Under the pieces are notes generated by a model, which was not told the DNA's origin, searched no databases, and worked only from the letters and a program-made list of their open reading frames with translations. Source: Marchantia polymorpha subsp. ruderalis (taxonomy: Eukaryota; Streptophyta; Marchantiopsida; Marchantiales; Marchantiaceae). Taken from it: DNA of 64,000 nucleotides. Below, piece after piece: positions 1 to 9,768 of the stretch; within the stretch, counting starts at the first letter, position 1; the number at the start of each line of letters is the position of its first letter. A program made the translations under genes and the position numbers. The DNA lies in the NCBI GenBank assembly GCA_037833965.1, contig AP031357.1, forward strand, positions 1,632,001 to 1,696,000, written 5' to 3'.

Positions 1-822
1 GGAGCGATATCCTACGACCGGAGGGCGGCTAGGCCCTCTACGCCACTTCCGACGGCAGCTATTGGAAGGGCGGCGGCTGTGACCTCAAGCACTCCTTACG
101 ACATAGTGGAGGACATAGGGAGACAGAGGGCAAATATTTCCTTCAACCAGCTGTTGGAGGATAATAAGACGTACCGCAATATGCTGATGCTTTCGCTGCG
201 CCGGCCGCGCAAACCCCAAAAAGGGAAGCTTCCGGCGGTGTATAGAGTGGAGGGAGGAGACCTAGGACCTCCGGAGATCGAAGTGGAGATCGGAGGCTAC
301 GTCATACAGAAGGTACTAGTGGACTCCGGTTCGGGCGTTAACATCATGACGGAGGAGACGGCGAACTCCTTGGGGTTCCATACCTTCGAGCCTACAACCA
401 GAGTGTTGCGGCTGGCCGATCAAACGCGCAGAATGCCGCTGGGCATGTTGAGCAATGTGCGAACCAACATTGGAGGAGTGGACTTTCAACTATCATACAT
501 AGTATTGCAGCCCCTGATGAAGAAAGGTTACGATGTGCTGCTTGGCAGACCTTGGCTATACGACGCCAAAGCAAGGTGTGACTGGAGGAGGAAGAGATTG
601 CAGTTCCGAAACCCTTCGGACCCTCCGACCGTCATTACCGTGCCATGGACCAAGGTACCACACGAGGGCGAAACACCATCGACCAGCTCAGGTTACACGA
701 CTGGAGGGGAGAGCAACTCGTCGTACCCTTCAGATACGGAGATGTCAGATGAGTTTGTGGGATACGTCACTTGCTGCTCCATTGAGGAGGAAGGAGACGA
801 TGTGCATCCGGACGACGAATAG
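1..822 (+). CDS. gag-pro C-terminal part (aspartic protease), element A, 5' end outside window
   Basis: The frame is open from base 1 to a TAG at 820-822. The product corresponds to the last 270 or so residues of the 943-residue Gag-Pro of element B: a linker, then the retropepsin domain with the catalytic D-S-G triplet at 322-330, and the LLGRPWL segment before an acidic tail. The protease would cut the Gag-Pol polyprotein inside the particle. The stop is followed directly by CAA TTA in the same frame as pol, so this is the upstream half of a readthrough polyprotein. No stop or frameshift is seen in this part. GTG or internal ATG codons here are not real starts; the start lies left of the window. 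Confidence 0.85.
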   Translation, partial: GAISYDRRAARPSTPLPTAAIGRAAAVTSSTPYDIVEDIGRQRANISFNQLLEDNKTYRNMLMLSLRRPRKPQKGKLPAVYRVEGGDLGPPEIEVEIGGYVIQKVLVDSGSGVNIMTEETANSLGFHTFEPTTRVLRLADQTRRMPLGMLSNVRTNIGGVDFQLSYIVLQPLMKKGYDVLLGRPWLYDAKARCDWRRKRLQFRNPSDPPTVITVPWTKVPHEGETPSTSSGYTTGGESNSSYPSDTEMSDEFVGYVTCCSIEEEGDDVHPDDE

Positions 823-828
823 CAATTA
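820..828 (+). promoter_or_regulatory. Putative stop-codon readthrough site UAG CAA UUA between gag-pro and pol (element A)
   Basis: The gag-pro stop TAG is followed by CAA TTA, and the pol frame continues in phase with no other stop until 1135. UAG followed by CAR YYA is the known tobamovirus-type readthrough context. Element B has the same nine bases at its gag-pro/pol boundary, so the context is kept between two diverged copies. Readthrough itself is inferred. Confidence 0.7.
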
Positions 829-3455
829 TTAGTGGGACTAGGCAGAAGCGAGATCAGTCACACAGAAGGGATTGTCGATCCAAGTGACTGTCGCGAACTG
901 CAGCTCAGTCCAGACAAAAGCTTGAAGGTGTCAAGCCAGGTGCAAGAAGAAGAATTGAAGAGGGTACAGGCGTTTCTTCGCCAGTATGAGGATGTCTTTG
1001 CATGGAAGATTGAAGATATGAAAGGCATACCTGCAAGGTATGGAGAGCACAGGATCGACTTGTTGGACGATGCAGTTCCGGTTCGCCAACGCCAATACAT
1101 GCTCAACCCGAAATATTCATTGTTGGTGAAGGACTAAATCGATAAGTATTTGAGCGCGGGGATCATTTACCCGGTACTCAGTAGCGAGTGGGTCTCGCCA
1201 ATTGTAATCGTGCCCAAGAAACTGACAGGTAAGATTCAGGTGTGCCAGGACTTCCGAAAGCTAAACGCAGCAACGCGCAAGGATCATCACCCTCTCCCTT
1301 TTACGGACTCCATTTTGGATCATGTCGCAGGGCATGAGTGCTACAGTTTTCTAGACGGGTTCTCCGGATACAACCAGGTGTCCATCAGAGAACAGGACAA
1401 GGATAAAACGACCTTCACGATTGACTGGGGAACCTACGCTTACCACAAGATGCCTTTCGGGTTGTGCAACGCGCCGGCTACGTTCCAGCAGATGATGACA
1501 AACATCTTCCAAGAGCACCTGAGAAAGTTCCTAGAAATTTTCATCGATAACTTCTGTGTCTTCGGTAAGAGGTCGGAACACCTTAGCCACCTTCGACAAA
1601 CGTTTGACCGATGTCATGAAAGTAGCTTGTCCTTGCACCCTGAGAAGTGTTTTTTCTTTATGACCAGCGGGATTCTGCTGGGGCACAGAGTTTCGTCCGA
1701 CGGCATTGCGGTGGATGTCGAGAAGGTAAAGATTATTCTTGAAATTTAGCCGCCGACGAACCTGCGTGAGTTGAGAGCCTTTCTTGGCCATGTGGGCTAT
1801 TACAAAAGGTTCATAAATATGTACGCAATCTTGGCACCCGATCTCACAAAGCTGCTTAAGAAGGAGGAGCCCTATGTGTGGGGCAAGGAGCAACAGCTAG
1901 CCTTTGAAACACTCAAAGCTAAGCTGACGACCGCTCCGGTTCTAAGAAGCCCGGATTGGAACCGACCCTTCCATTTCTATGTAGACACGTCGGCATTTGC
2001 AATTGGAGTAGTTCTCAGTCAGAAGGATGACAACAAGAAGGACTACCCGATTTACTTCGCGAGCCGTCAGTTGTCAGTAGCAGAGAAGAAGTACACAACA
2101 ACTGAGAGGGAGGCATTGGAAATGGTATACTCCTGTAAAAAGTTCAAGCATTATTTGATCTGCTATGAGTTTGTGTTTCATGTGGATCACTACGCATTAC
2201 AGCACCTAGTGAAGAAGGCAGATCTGTCCGGACGTATTGCCAGGTGGGTACTACTGCTGCAAGAATTCACCTAGACTGTGCAGACTAGGAAGGGCGCTCA
2301 CCACGAGAACGCGGACTACCTCTCCAGACTATGGACCAAACCCATAGAAGAAGAAGTACTGGATGATTTCCCCGACGAACAACTTTTTTAGTTGTCCGCC
2401 AGCCATGAGTCTAGGTATGCGGACCTGTACAGGTTTCTGCTCACACTCCAATGTCCGGAAGGATTGGATGTTGAGCAGCGAACAGTCTTCGTGCATATAG
2501 CTGGACCTTACCAGCTCCAACAGGGAGTCTTATTCAAGAAGATGGCCGATGAGAGGCTGTGCAGATGCTTAGAGGAGTCCGAAGTTCCACATGTTGTTAG
2601 AGCAATGCACACAGAAGACGCTGGTGGTCATTACGCCACCAGGAATATGGTGACCAAAATTGTGAATGCAGGATATTGGTGGCCGACGATGTTTGAAGAT
2701 GTACACGACTACATTCGCAAATGTGATAGCTGCCAGAGGACGGGAAGACCGACACCCACCACAAGATGGCCTCTAACACTAATCATGCTCTTGGCACCAT
2801 TTGAAAAATGGGGAATCGACTTCGTACGACCCATACAACCTGTCACTAGACACACTCGCAGGCGCTACATATTGGTAGCCACGGACTATGCGACCAAGAT
2901 GGTAGAGGCCGAGGCTACACGGAAGGACGACGCAGCGACAGTAGCAACCTTCTTATTCGAATCGATCATCACACGCTACAGGTGTCCACTAGAGATTGTC
3001 AGTGACAGAGGAGCCCACTTTTTGAATCAGGTGATAGAGAATCTGACGCAGCACTTCCAGATTAAACATCGGAAGACTACCCCATACAATCCCAAGGCGA
3101 ATGGTCTGACAGAGAAGTCCAATGGATTGCTGTGCAAGATACTCCTCAAGGTGACTGTGAACCATGCGCACGACTGGGACACCAAGTTACCAGCCGCTTT
3201 ATGGGCATACCGAACTGTAGAGAAAGTCACCATCCGACAGACGCCTTACTTTCTAGTATATGGGCAGCATTCGATATTACCTATCGAATTCGAGATACCC
3301 ACACAGCGAACCTTAGATCAGAGGAGGCTGGATGCGGAAGAAAGTCAGATCTATCGACTGCAAGAAGTCATGGCGCTGGAAGAAGGACGTTAAGAGGCGG
3401 AAGATCAAACAAAACAACTGCAGCTCAGACGGAAGGAGAAGTACGATTGGAGGAT
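823..3455 (+). pseudogene. pol (RT, RNase H, integrase) of element A, first part, broken by stops
   Basis: The Pol reading frame follows the UAG without change of phase. It contains the RT domain with the YHKMPFGLCNAP segment, the RNase H domain (DTSAFAIG), the integrase zinc finger (H..H, CDSC) and the DDE core. The second RT catalytic aspartate is changed: the motif reads I-D-N-F at 1543-1554, where element B has I-D-D-F. In-frame stops lie at 1135-1137 (TAA), 1747-1749 (TAG), 2272-2274 (TAG), 2389-2391 (TAG) and 3391-3393 (TAA). No frameshift was found, so decay so far is by point mutation. The gene is cut at 3455 by an F1 solo LTR and resumes at 6430. Confidence 0.9.
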
Positions 3456-4463
3456 TGTAATAACCCACTAAAGGCTAAAACTGCAATATAGTGGTAGAAA
3501 GGTCGAACCCACAGGGACAGAGGAACACACAGGGTACAAAGTGTCACGTTTTAACAGACTATTGAGGAGTTTGAATTCTCAGGCAACTGTCACTCCCAGA
3601 AATACTGCAAGTGTCCACTCGGAGCGCACTCGGAGGTCGCACAGTGCAGCGTAACACACACACACACACCTGAAACTACAGAAACACAACCCAGAGATCC
3701 GTTAGGACCTCTACCTCAAGATTTCAGGGGGGGAAAGTCTCTCGCGAGCACACTCGGCGAAGCTGCGGGTAGTGACTTCCAACTCCGGCTTTTACAACAC
3801 TTCCACTAGCTTGCTGCTAGTGTAGGAAACCCGGTTTGGACTGCCTACTTCGGATCGAAGTCACTCATACGCGGTGAACAACACTCTCAACTCACAAAAC
3901 GCGCAGAGAACACAGGTCCGCACTGAAGGACTCACTGAGAAACATTCCAGTAACACAACAACAGTCTATTGAAGAGTTTGAATTCTCAGGCACTTGTCAT
4001 TCCCAGAAATACTACAGGGGTTACCCTCAAGGCACCTGCTGCAGCGTAACCTGAATTTACAACCAAGGCTTACACGAAGTAGCAAAACTTCACTTTGGCA
4101 TTCAGGGGAAAAATCCCAAAGGAGTACAATCAGAAAGAAACACTCGAAGGTGTAGGGGCGAAACTGTTCAAGTATCTAACTAGTCACTGGCTCTGAGCAT
4201 CGGCAGTCACCCGCAAGTACAGATCCGAACTACTCAAGTCTCTAACCAATGTACTAGCTCTAAACATTCGGCCGAAGGCCTTCAGCTACAAAATGCGGAA
4301 CGCTAAGTTGTAACTCCTCGTGCGTGGTGACAGAACTCAAGGACACAAACACGCAAAGGAAATGGGTTCCTGATCTGCACTTCTGATGGGAAAGAACCCC
4401 AGGCAAAACGCATGGAACTATTTTATACCTTCTAAGTCCTACCTAACACTACACTGCACTACG

Positions 4464-5648
4464 CTACACGCCTGCACGGAACCACGCTACACTACACTCC
4501 GCGGAACCTGTACTACGTCTCCTGCGCGGCCGACTGCCGCGCACTAACTCCCTACCCTGCCAATCTTCCGCTCGACTGCGCAGTCCCAACCGCTGCAACG
4601 CCGCAGACACCTCCCCTTCGAGGGCGGACATGGTATCCTGTGCCTTCGACAGAAAGGCATCGAGCTTCTTCGCTACCTTCCGCCGACTCCTACTGTCGCC
4701 AGACAACAACCCGGCTGCGCGCAATTCAAACTCACGCAGTGTGAGTTTCTCCTGCGCCTTCACTTCCCAGTGGGCGTAGCCCTTGAGACAGTGGGCGACT
4801 CGCCTCGCCGTCTCCACCTTCGTGCGATCCGCCTCCTTCCTGCGATCCTCTTCAATTATCACTAATTGCGATTCGGCTTCAGCACGTTGCGCTCTCAATT
4901 CGCCACACTCTGACTGTAACCTGCGGATTAACTCTTCATCCGCCTGCCGTGCGAGCTGACATTGTTCCAACAACCGCGTCTGTCGCACGAGCTCCTCTGA
5001 CAAAATCCGATTCTGGGCCTGCTCAGAGTTGAGTGCTTCCTTGACCTTCACCTGCTCCTTGGTGAGCTCGTCCAGTTTCTCATCCTTCATCTTCTCGGAG
5101 TGCTTGTAGAATTTCTGATTAAGCTTGTACTGACCCCACAAGCACGCATGCTTCTCCTTCAATTCCTTCAACTCCTGGTCCACTCTAGCTAATAGCTTGC
5201 TGGTGTGGACTTTAGTGCGAGTCCGCCTACGCACTAACTCGATGTAAGATCCCGGCTGGAGTGGGTCGGCGTATTTATCGACCTTGCGATCCAAGTACCG
5301 CAGCAACGGAATCACCTGCTCAGAGAGCGCCGCCGCCGGCGCTCCAACAATTTCCTCCTCCTCCTCCTCCTCCTCGGTGTCTTCTGCTCCTGACATTTCT
5401 TCCGTGGAGCCTCCGTCGTCATCATCCGAGTGGAGAATTTCAGTCGCCATTGATTGCGTCGGCGACTGCCCCGAGTGGGGCTGCACGTCATCGACGTGTG
5501 CTGCCTGCGAAGGCACGGCTGCAGCCTCGCTGCTCGTCGCCAAAATGTCTAAGGCGGAAGGCGAATGTACCCGTGCGGCATCCCCGTCTCTCGCTTGTTG
5601 ATTGTCTACCGCATCCTCTCTGTCGCCGTCGTCCGTCGCCGAAGGCGA
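4464..5648 (-). pseudogene. LTR ORF remnant: C-terminal coiled-coil half only
   Basis: This frame gives about 400 residues matching the C-terminal part of the 1,045-residue LTR ORF of element B: the end of the disordered region, the acidic DDDDGG...EEEEEE stretch, a long heptad-rich coiled coil and the basic tail ending AWFRAGV. The N-terminal globular domain is absent because a deletion joins position 5648 to LTR sequence that normally lies upstream of the gene. The few residues before 5648 in the open frame come from filler at the junction. It has no proper start and is probably not functional. Confidence 0.85.
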
Positions 5649-5679
5649 TCCAACAATCCAAGATTCCAACAATCCAAGA
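5649..5679. other. Deletion junction with duplicated 15-bp filler
   Basis: The 15-mer TCCAACAATCCAAGA occurs twice, at 5649-5663 and 5665-5679, exactly where the solo LTR jumps from the LTR ORF to sequence matching 13403 onward in element B. About 2.4 kb is missing. Such a repeat at a break is typical of templated end joining. Confidence 0.7.
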
Positions 5680-6429
5680 GCGCATCCACCCTTCCCGTCC
5701 GCATGGTCCGTACCGATTTGATTACTCTGGCGGCTCTTCCGACGTACGCGGCGCCGCGCTGGCGCGGAAGGCGCCGTACACTTTCTACCTCACAAGGCGC
5801 ATTTCTAGGGCCCAAGGCGGATTTTCCGCCGACGCCGAAGCGCCTGTGCACAGGCGAGCGCCTGTGCGTAGGCGGACTTCGCGCCTCCCCTAACCCTACT
5901 TCGCCTGTGCACAGGCGAACGCCTTCGTCCGCGCATAGGACAAAACTTGATTCCCCCTTCCGCGTAGGCGGAATTCGCGCCGGTGGCGAACTCCTTCCGC
6001 CGTAGGCGACCGCCTCCGTTTCTTCCAATAGCGATAACTCCCTAAGTCCTCATCCGTTCCAAGCGTTCTTGGGCTCGTTGGAATCAGTGCGTCGAGCTCT
6101 TTCCAACGGGATCCTAACTTGGTCAAGGCGCCCGAGGGTTGACCTAATTATGGAGGGTTTCCCTACAGCCGCGGACGCAACCTCCGAAGGCGGGTTTTGC
6201 GCCTTGCGCGGTAGAGATCCTAACTGCAGAGCTCGCAGGGAGGGTGGTGCCTGTCCTTACTGCGGCACCCCAAATCCTAGATTCTACAAGATCCCTCGAG
6301 AATCCCCGCGATCTTCCGGATTCACTCTGTTTTGATGTACCGAAGGCTATTTACAATGCTGCCAGGGTACAGTTTTCCAAAAATGTTTTAATTTCCTCAA
6401 AATTGCCAAAAGTGGGGTACCACAAGGAT

Positions 6430-6637
6430 CAGGCCAGTATTACTACAGAAGGGCGACTTGGCCCTGCTCTATGACAGCAGACATGCCCGATTTCCAGGCA
6501 AGCTACACTTGAGATGGATGGGGCCCTACAAGGTGATCGATGTTTTCTCGAATGGCTCGATCCAGCTCGCAAAATTGACAGGGGAATGGCTAGGCACCCG
6601 CGTGAACGGGTGGCGTCTGAAGAAATACCACGTGTAA
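6430..6637 (+). pseudogene. pol 3' end (integrase C-terminus) of element A
   Basis: After the second AGGAT copy the frame resumes with the end of the integrase. It contains the YDSRHARFPGKLHLRWMGPY segment and ends in NGWRLKKYHV with a TAA at 6635-6637. This C-terminal module is typical of plant Athila/Tat-side elements. It belongs to the same broken gene as 823-3455. Confidence 0.88.
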
Positions 6638-6657
6638 ATGTTCGCGTGGGCGCTCAC

Positions 6658-6673
6658 AATTGAGGGGGGAGCA
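6658..6673 (+). promoter_or_regulatory. Polypurine tract of element A
   Basis: AATTGAGGGGGGAGCA lies immediately before the 3' LTR start TGTGGTAAC and 20 bp after the pol stop. In this superfamily the tract primes plus-strand DNA synthesis. Elements B and Z have closely related tracts at the same place. Confidence 0.85.
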
Positions 6674-8083
6674 TGTGGTAACACACTTTTTGTTTTTTTT
6701 GCAGAATTTAAACAATTTGGAAAAAGAAGTACCGAAGCAGTGTCTGTAGTTAGGAAATGGTACGTTAAATAGAGTGAATTGAGGAGATCGTGGGTCACGA
6801 AGAATCACGGAGTTGGGCGCAACGGCGCCAAACGCATTTGGCAAGATCTCCTTTGCTGAGGTGTCTTTACCCACGCGCCTTCGGCGCTTAGGGAAGGTAC
6901 GCTTCCGGCATAGACACCTCCGGAGGAGATGTCGCTGAAGACGTCAGAAGCCGGCAAGGACCTCTGAATGCTTCCGACCAGGAGTGCGCCTTCGGCGATG
7001 CGCCGTTGGCGCGTGAGAGAAACCTTCATAACGATCAGGATTCACAATAGTTCTATTTGGTTAAGGTCTCATTGGAAAGAGCTCGGGACGGTCATTCTAA
7101 CGAGCCCAAGAGTGCCGGAGATGGATCAGAGACGAGGAAGTTATGAGCATTGGTAAACTCGCATCCGGCGATGCGCTGTTCGCGCTAGGGTTCACCTTCG
7201 GGAAGGACCCCGTACACCTTCAGCGATGCGCCCTCGGCGGCTGTGCAGCAAAAGAGAAGCGCCGACCTGATGTATGCCTCCGACGTGGCGCGGACAGGCG
7301 GATGCGCCGGCATAATTCGCGCCGGCGGGATACGCGCCTTCGGTGATACGCGGGGCAGAACGGACAAAAGAAGTTGTACAAGTACGTGTCGGCGTAATTT
7401 GCGCCGACTTGATGTGCACCTCCAGCGAGGCGCCGACGGAGAAGGAGTACGCCTTTGGCGATACGCCTCCGGCGATGGGCAGGTTGGAAAAAGACAACAT
7501 AGTTGGAGCGTACGCTCCACCGCGGCGAACTCGAGGTCAGAAGCCCTCGGCGATGACGAACTCAGAGCCGGCGGACGATGGCGGCGAGAGAATTCAACGT
7601 TCACGCATGCAAATGCGTGCTGTGCGGAGTCGTGAATTCGAGCATGCGAGGGAGAACCGTTAGGCCGTATAGCCGGCTGCGTAATCAAGTTTGATTGTAC
7701 CCACTGCGTACGAAGAGCATTGTGCGATCTTGATTTCAGAGAAGAAAAGTCTGCTCTCCACTCTCATTCTCTCATTCTCGATTTTGAGTTTTCCAGCTTC
7801 AGAGCTTGAGGCGTGCAGCTCAATCGGGCGGAGAGACCTTCAGTGAGTTGGAGAGAGTGCAGGAATCAGTGATCAGGAAGGAGTGCGTAGCAACCAGGCG
7901 CGCGGAGGCGAATTGCGCGAGGATCTTGACGGACCCTACAGAGAGTTTGAGAGTAGAGAAATTGAGCGCGCAAGGGAGGAGAGAGCAAATTCAGTTAGTG
8001 TCTAAGCGGCCGATGCGCAGCGGCGATTGTGAGAGATCGAGCGGGAGGGAAGAGCGTCTGTGTGTGCAGGGAGGGCAAGAAAT
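6674..8083 (+). other. U3 leader of element A LTR: no gene, many short palindromes
   Basis: About 1.4 kb between the LTR start and the LTR ORF start. It is full of short inverted repeats of the type GCGCC-TTC-GGCGC (for example around 6877-6890 and 6980-7000). No convincing ORF is present; open frames here are short and do not recur in sister copies. Confidence 0.6.
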
Positions 8084-8511
8084 ATGTCGAAGGTTCCCAA
8101 GCTGCAAGTGTCTCCACTTAGAGTGCCGCAGATTGGTCCGCGCGCATTCCAGGATGTGTTGACAAGGTTGAAGCTTGATTTCCTCCTGTGGGGATGGAAT
8201 TGGACGTGTCCGGAGATGGTGCGCGAATATTTGCGGGAGAAACACCAGCCCGCGCGCGGATTCCGCCCCCACCCAGAGAGGTGGGACATTAGTCACTGGG
8301 CGCAGGTATTAGGAAGGTGTGCAGGGGAGGAAGGGTATCTCCTCTTCGAGGCCGAAAGCGTGAAGGTGTCAAAGGAGGAAGAGAACTCCTATAATGATCT
8401 TTTCAAGGTTGGCAAGCATCCCAAGAACGGCTTCCGGACGCGGGATTACAAAGATCGATTGCGGAGAAATGTCGCGACTGCATTGCTTCAAATATTGCAG
8501 CCGACTAAGAC
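8084..8511 (+). pseudogene. LTR ORF (F2 type) of element A, 5' part, cut by F2 LTR insertion
   Basis: ATG at 8084 begins the MSKVP start shared with the intact F2 gene. The frame then encodes the N-terminal domain (FLLWGWNW, RTRDYKDRLRRNVATALLQIL) up to QPTK, where the F2 LTR is inserted at 8512. The gene continues at 29973 after the AAGAC target repeat. The part shown has no stop, but the downstream parts do. Confidence 0.85.
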
Positions 8512-8760
8512 TGTAATAACCCACCAAAGGCTAAAACTGCAGTATGGTGGTAAAAAGATCGAACCCACAGGGACAGAGGCAACACACAGAGTAAAAGTGT
8601 CACGTTTAACAGACTTTTGTAGAGTTTGAATTCTAGGCGACTGTCACTCCCAGAAATATTGCAGTGCTCGACTCGGAGGCTCGACTCGGAGGAGGATCTC
8701 GACTCGGAGGATGCTCGGAGGATGCACGGTACAGCGTGGTCACTCAACACACACACACAC

Positions 8761-9725
8761 TGTAATAACCCACTAAAGGCTAAAACTGCAATATAGTGGT
8801 AGAAAGGTCGAACCCACAGGGACAGAGGAACACACAGGGTACAAAGTGTCACGTTTTAACAGACTATTGAGGAGTTTGAATTCTCAGGCAACTGTCACTC
8901 CCAGAAATACTGCAAGTGTCCACTCGGAGCGCACTCGGAGGTCGCACAGTGCAGCGTAACACACACACACACACACTTGAAACTACAGAAACACAACCCA
9001 GAGATCCGTTAGGACCTCTACTTCAAGATTTCAGGGGGAAAGTCTCTCACGAGCACACTCGGCAAAGCTGCGGGCAGTGACTTCCAACTCCGGCTTTTAC
9101 AACGCTTCCACTAGCTTGCTGCTAGTGTAGGAAACCCGGTTTGGACTACCTACTTCGGATCGAAGTCACTCAGACGCGGTGAACAACACTCTCAACTCAC
9201 AAAACGCGCAGAGAACACAGGTCCGCACTGAAGGACTCACTGTGAAACATTCCAGTAACACAACAACAGTCTATTGAAGAGTTTGAATTCTCAGGCACTT
9301 GTCATTCCCAGAAATACTACAGGGGTTACCCTCAAGGCACCTGCTGCAGCGTAACCTGAATTTACAACCAAGGCTTACACGAAGTAGCAAAACTTCACTT
9401 TGGCATTAAGGGGAAAAATCCCAAAGGAGTACAATCAGAAAGACACACTCGAAGGTGTAGGGGCGAAACTGTTCAAGTATCTAACTAGTCACTGGCTCTG
9501 AGCATCGGCAGTCACCCGCAGGTGCAGATCCGAACTACTCAAGTCTCTAACCAATGTACTAGCTCTGAACATTCGGCCGCAGGCCTTCAGCTACAAAATG
9601 CGGAACGCTAAGTTGTAACTCCTCATGCGTGGTGACAGAACTCAAGGACACAAACACGCAAAGGAAATGGGTTCCTGATCTGCACTTCTGATGGGAAAGA
9701 ACCCCAGGCAAAACGCCTGGAACTA
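8761..9725 (-). other. R-U5 region of the F1 LTR (no gene)
   Basis: Non-coding stretch between the TATA box and the LTR end. It contains an (AC)n tract near 8958-8976. It also holds two diverged copies of one motif about 400 bp apart: 8868-8958 and 9272-9362 share the GAGTTTGAATTCTCAGGCA and CCCAGAAATACT words and end in CAGCGTAAC. A perfect hairpin (CCAGGC/GCCTGG) lies at 9704-9720, next to the TATA box. Confidence 0.6.
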
Positions 9726-9732
9726 TTTTATA
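9726..9732 (-). promoter_or_regulatory. TATA box of the F1 LTR (left copy of element B)
   Basis: TATAAAA on the minus strand, 37 bp after the stop of the LTR ORF. The sequence and position are kept in most LTRs of the window (4421, 20912, 33768, 42017, 44551, 51097, 51822, 61861), so it is the best candidate for the promoter of the genomic RNA. It places the LTR ORF in U3. Confidence 0.65.
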
Positions 9733-9768
9733 CCTTCTAAGTCCTACCTAACACTACACTGCACTACG

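Larger units (their letters stand above)
3456..6424 (-). repeat. F1 solo LTR inserted in pol of element A (TSD AGGAT), internally deleted
   Basis: On the plus strand it begins TGTAATAACCC and ends GGGGTACCACA, the same termini as the LTRs of element B. It is flanked by the direct repeat AGGAT at 3451-3455 and 6425-6429. It is 2,969 bp long against 5,390 bp for the full F1 LTR, because the middle of the LTR ORF and its upstream region are deleted near 5650-5680. A TATA box on the minus strand lies at 4421-4427. The 3456-4420 part holds the R-U5 region with two diverged copies of one motif and an (AC)n tract near 3656. No internal region follows, so it is a solo LTR. Confidence 0.93.

Noticed and set aside
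5261-6005. Overlapping plus-strand frames of 105-210 codons in the F1 solo LTR
   Set aside because: They are shadows of the LTR ORF and of the palindrome-rich leader and change at every deletion joint.
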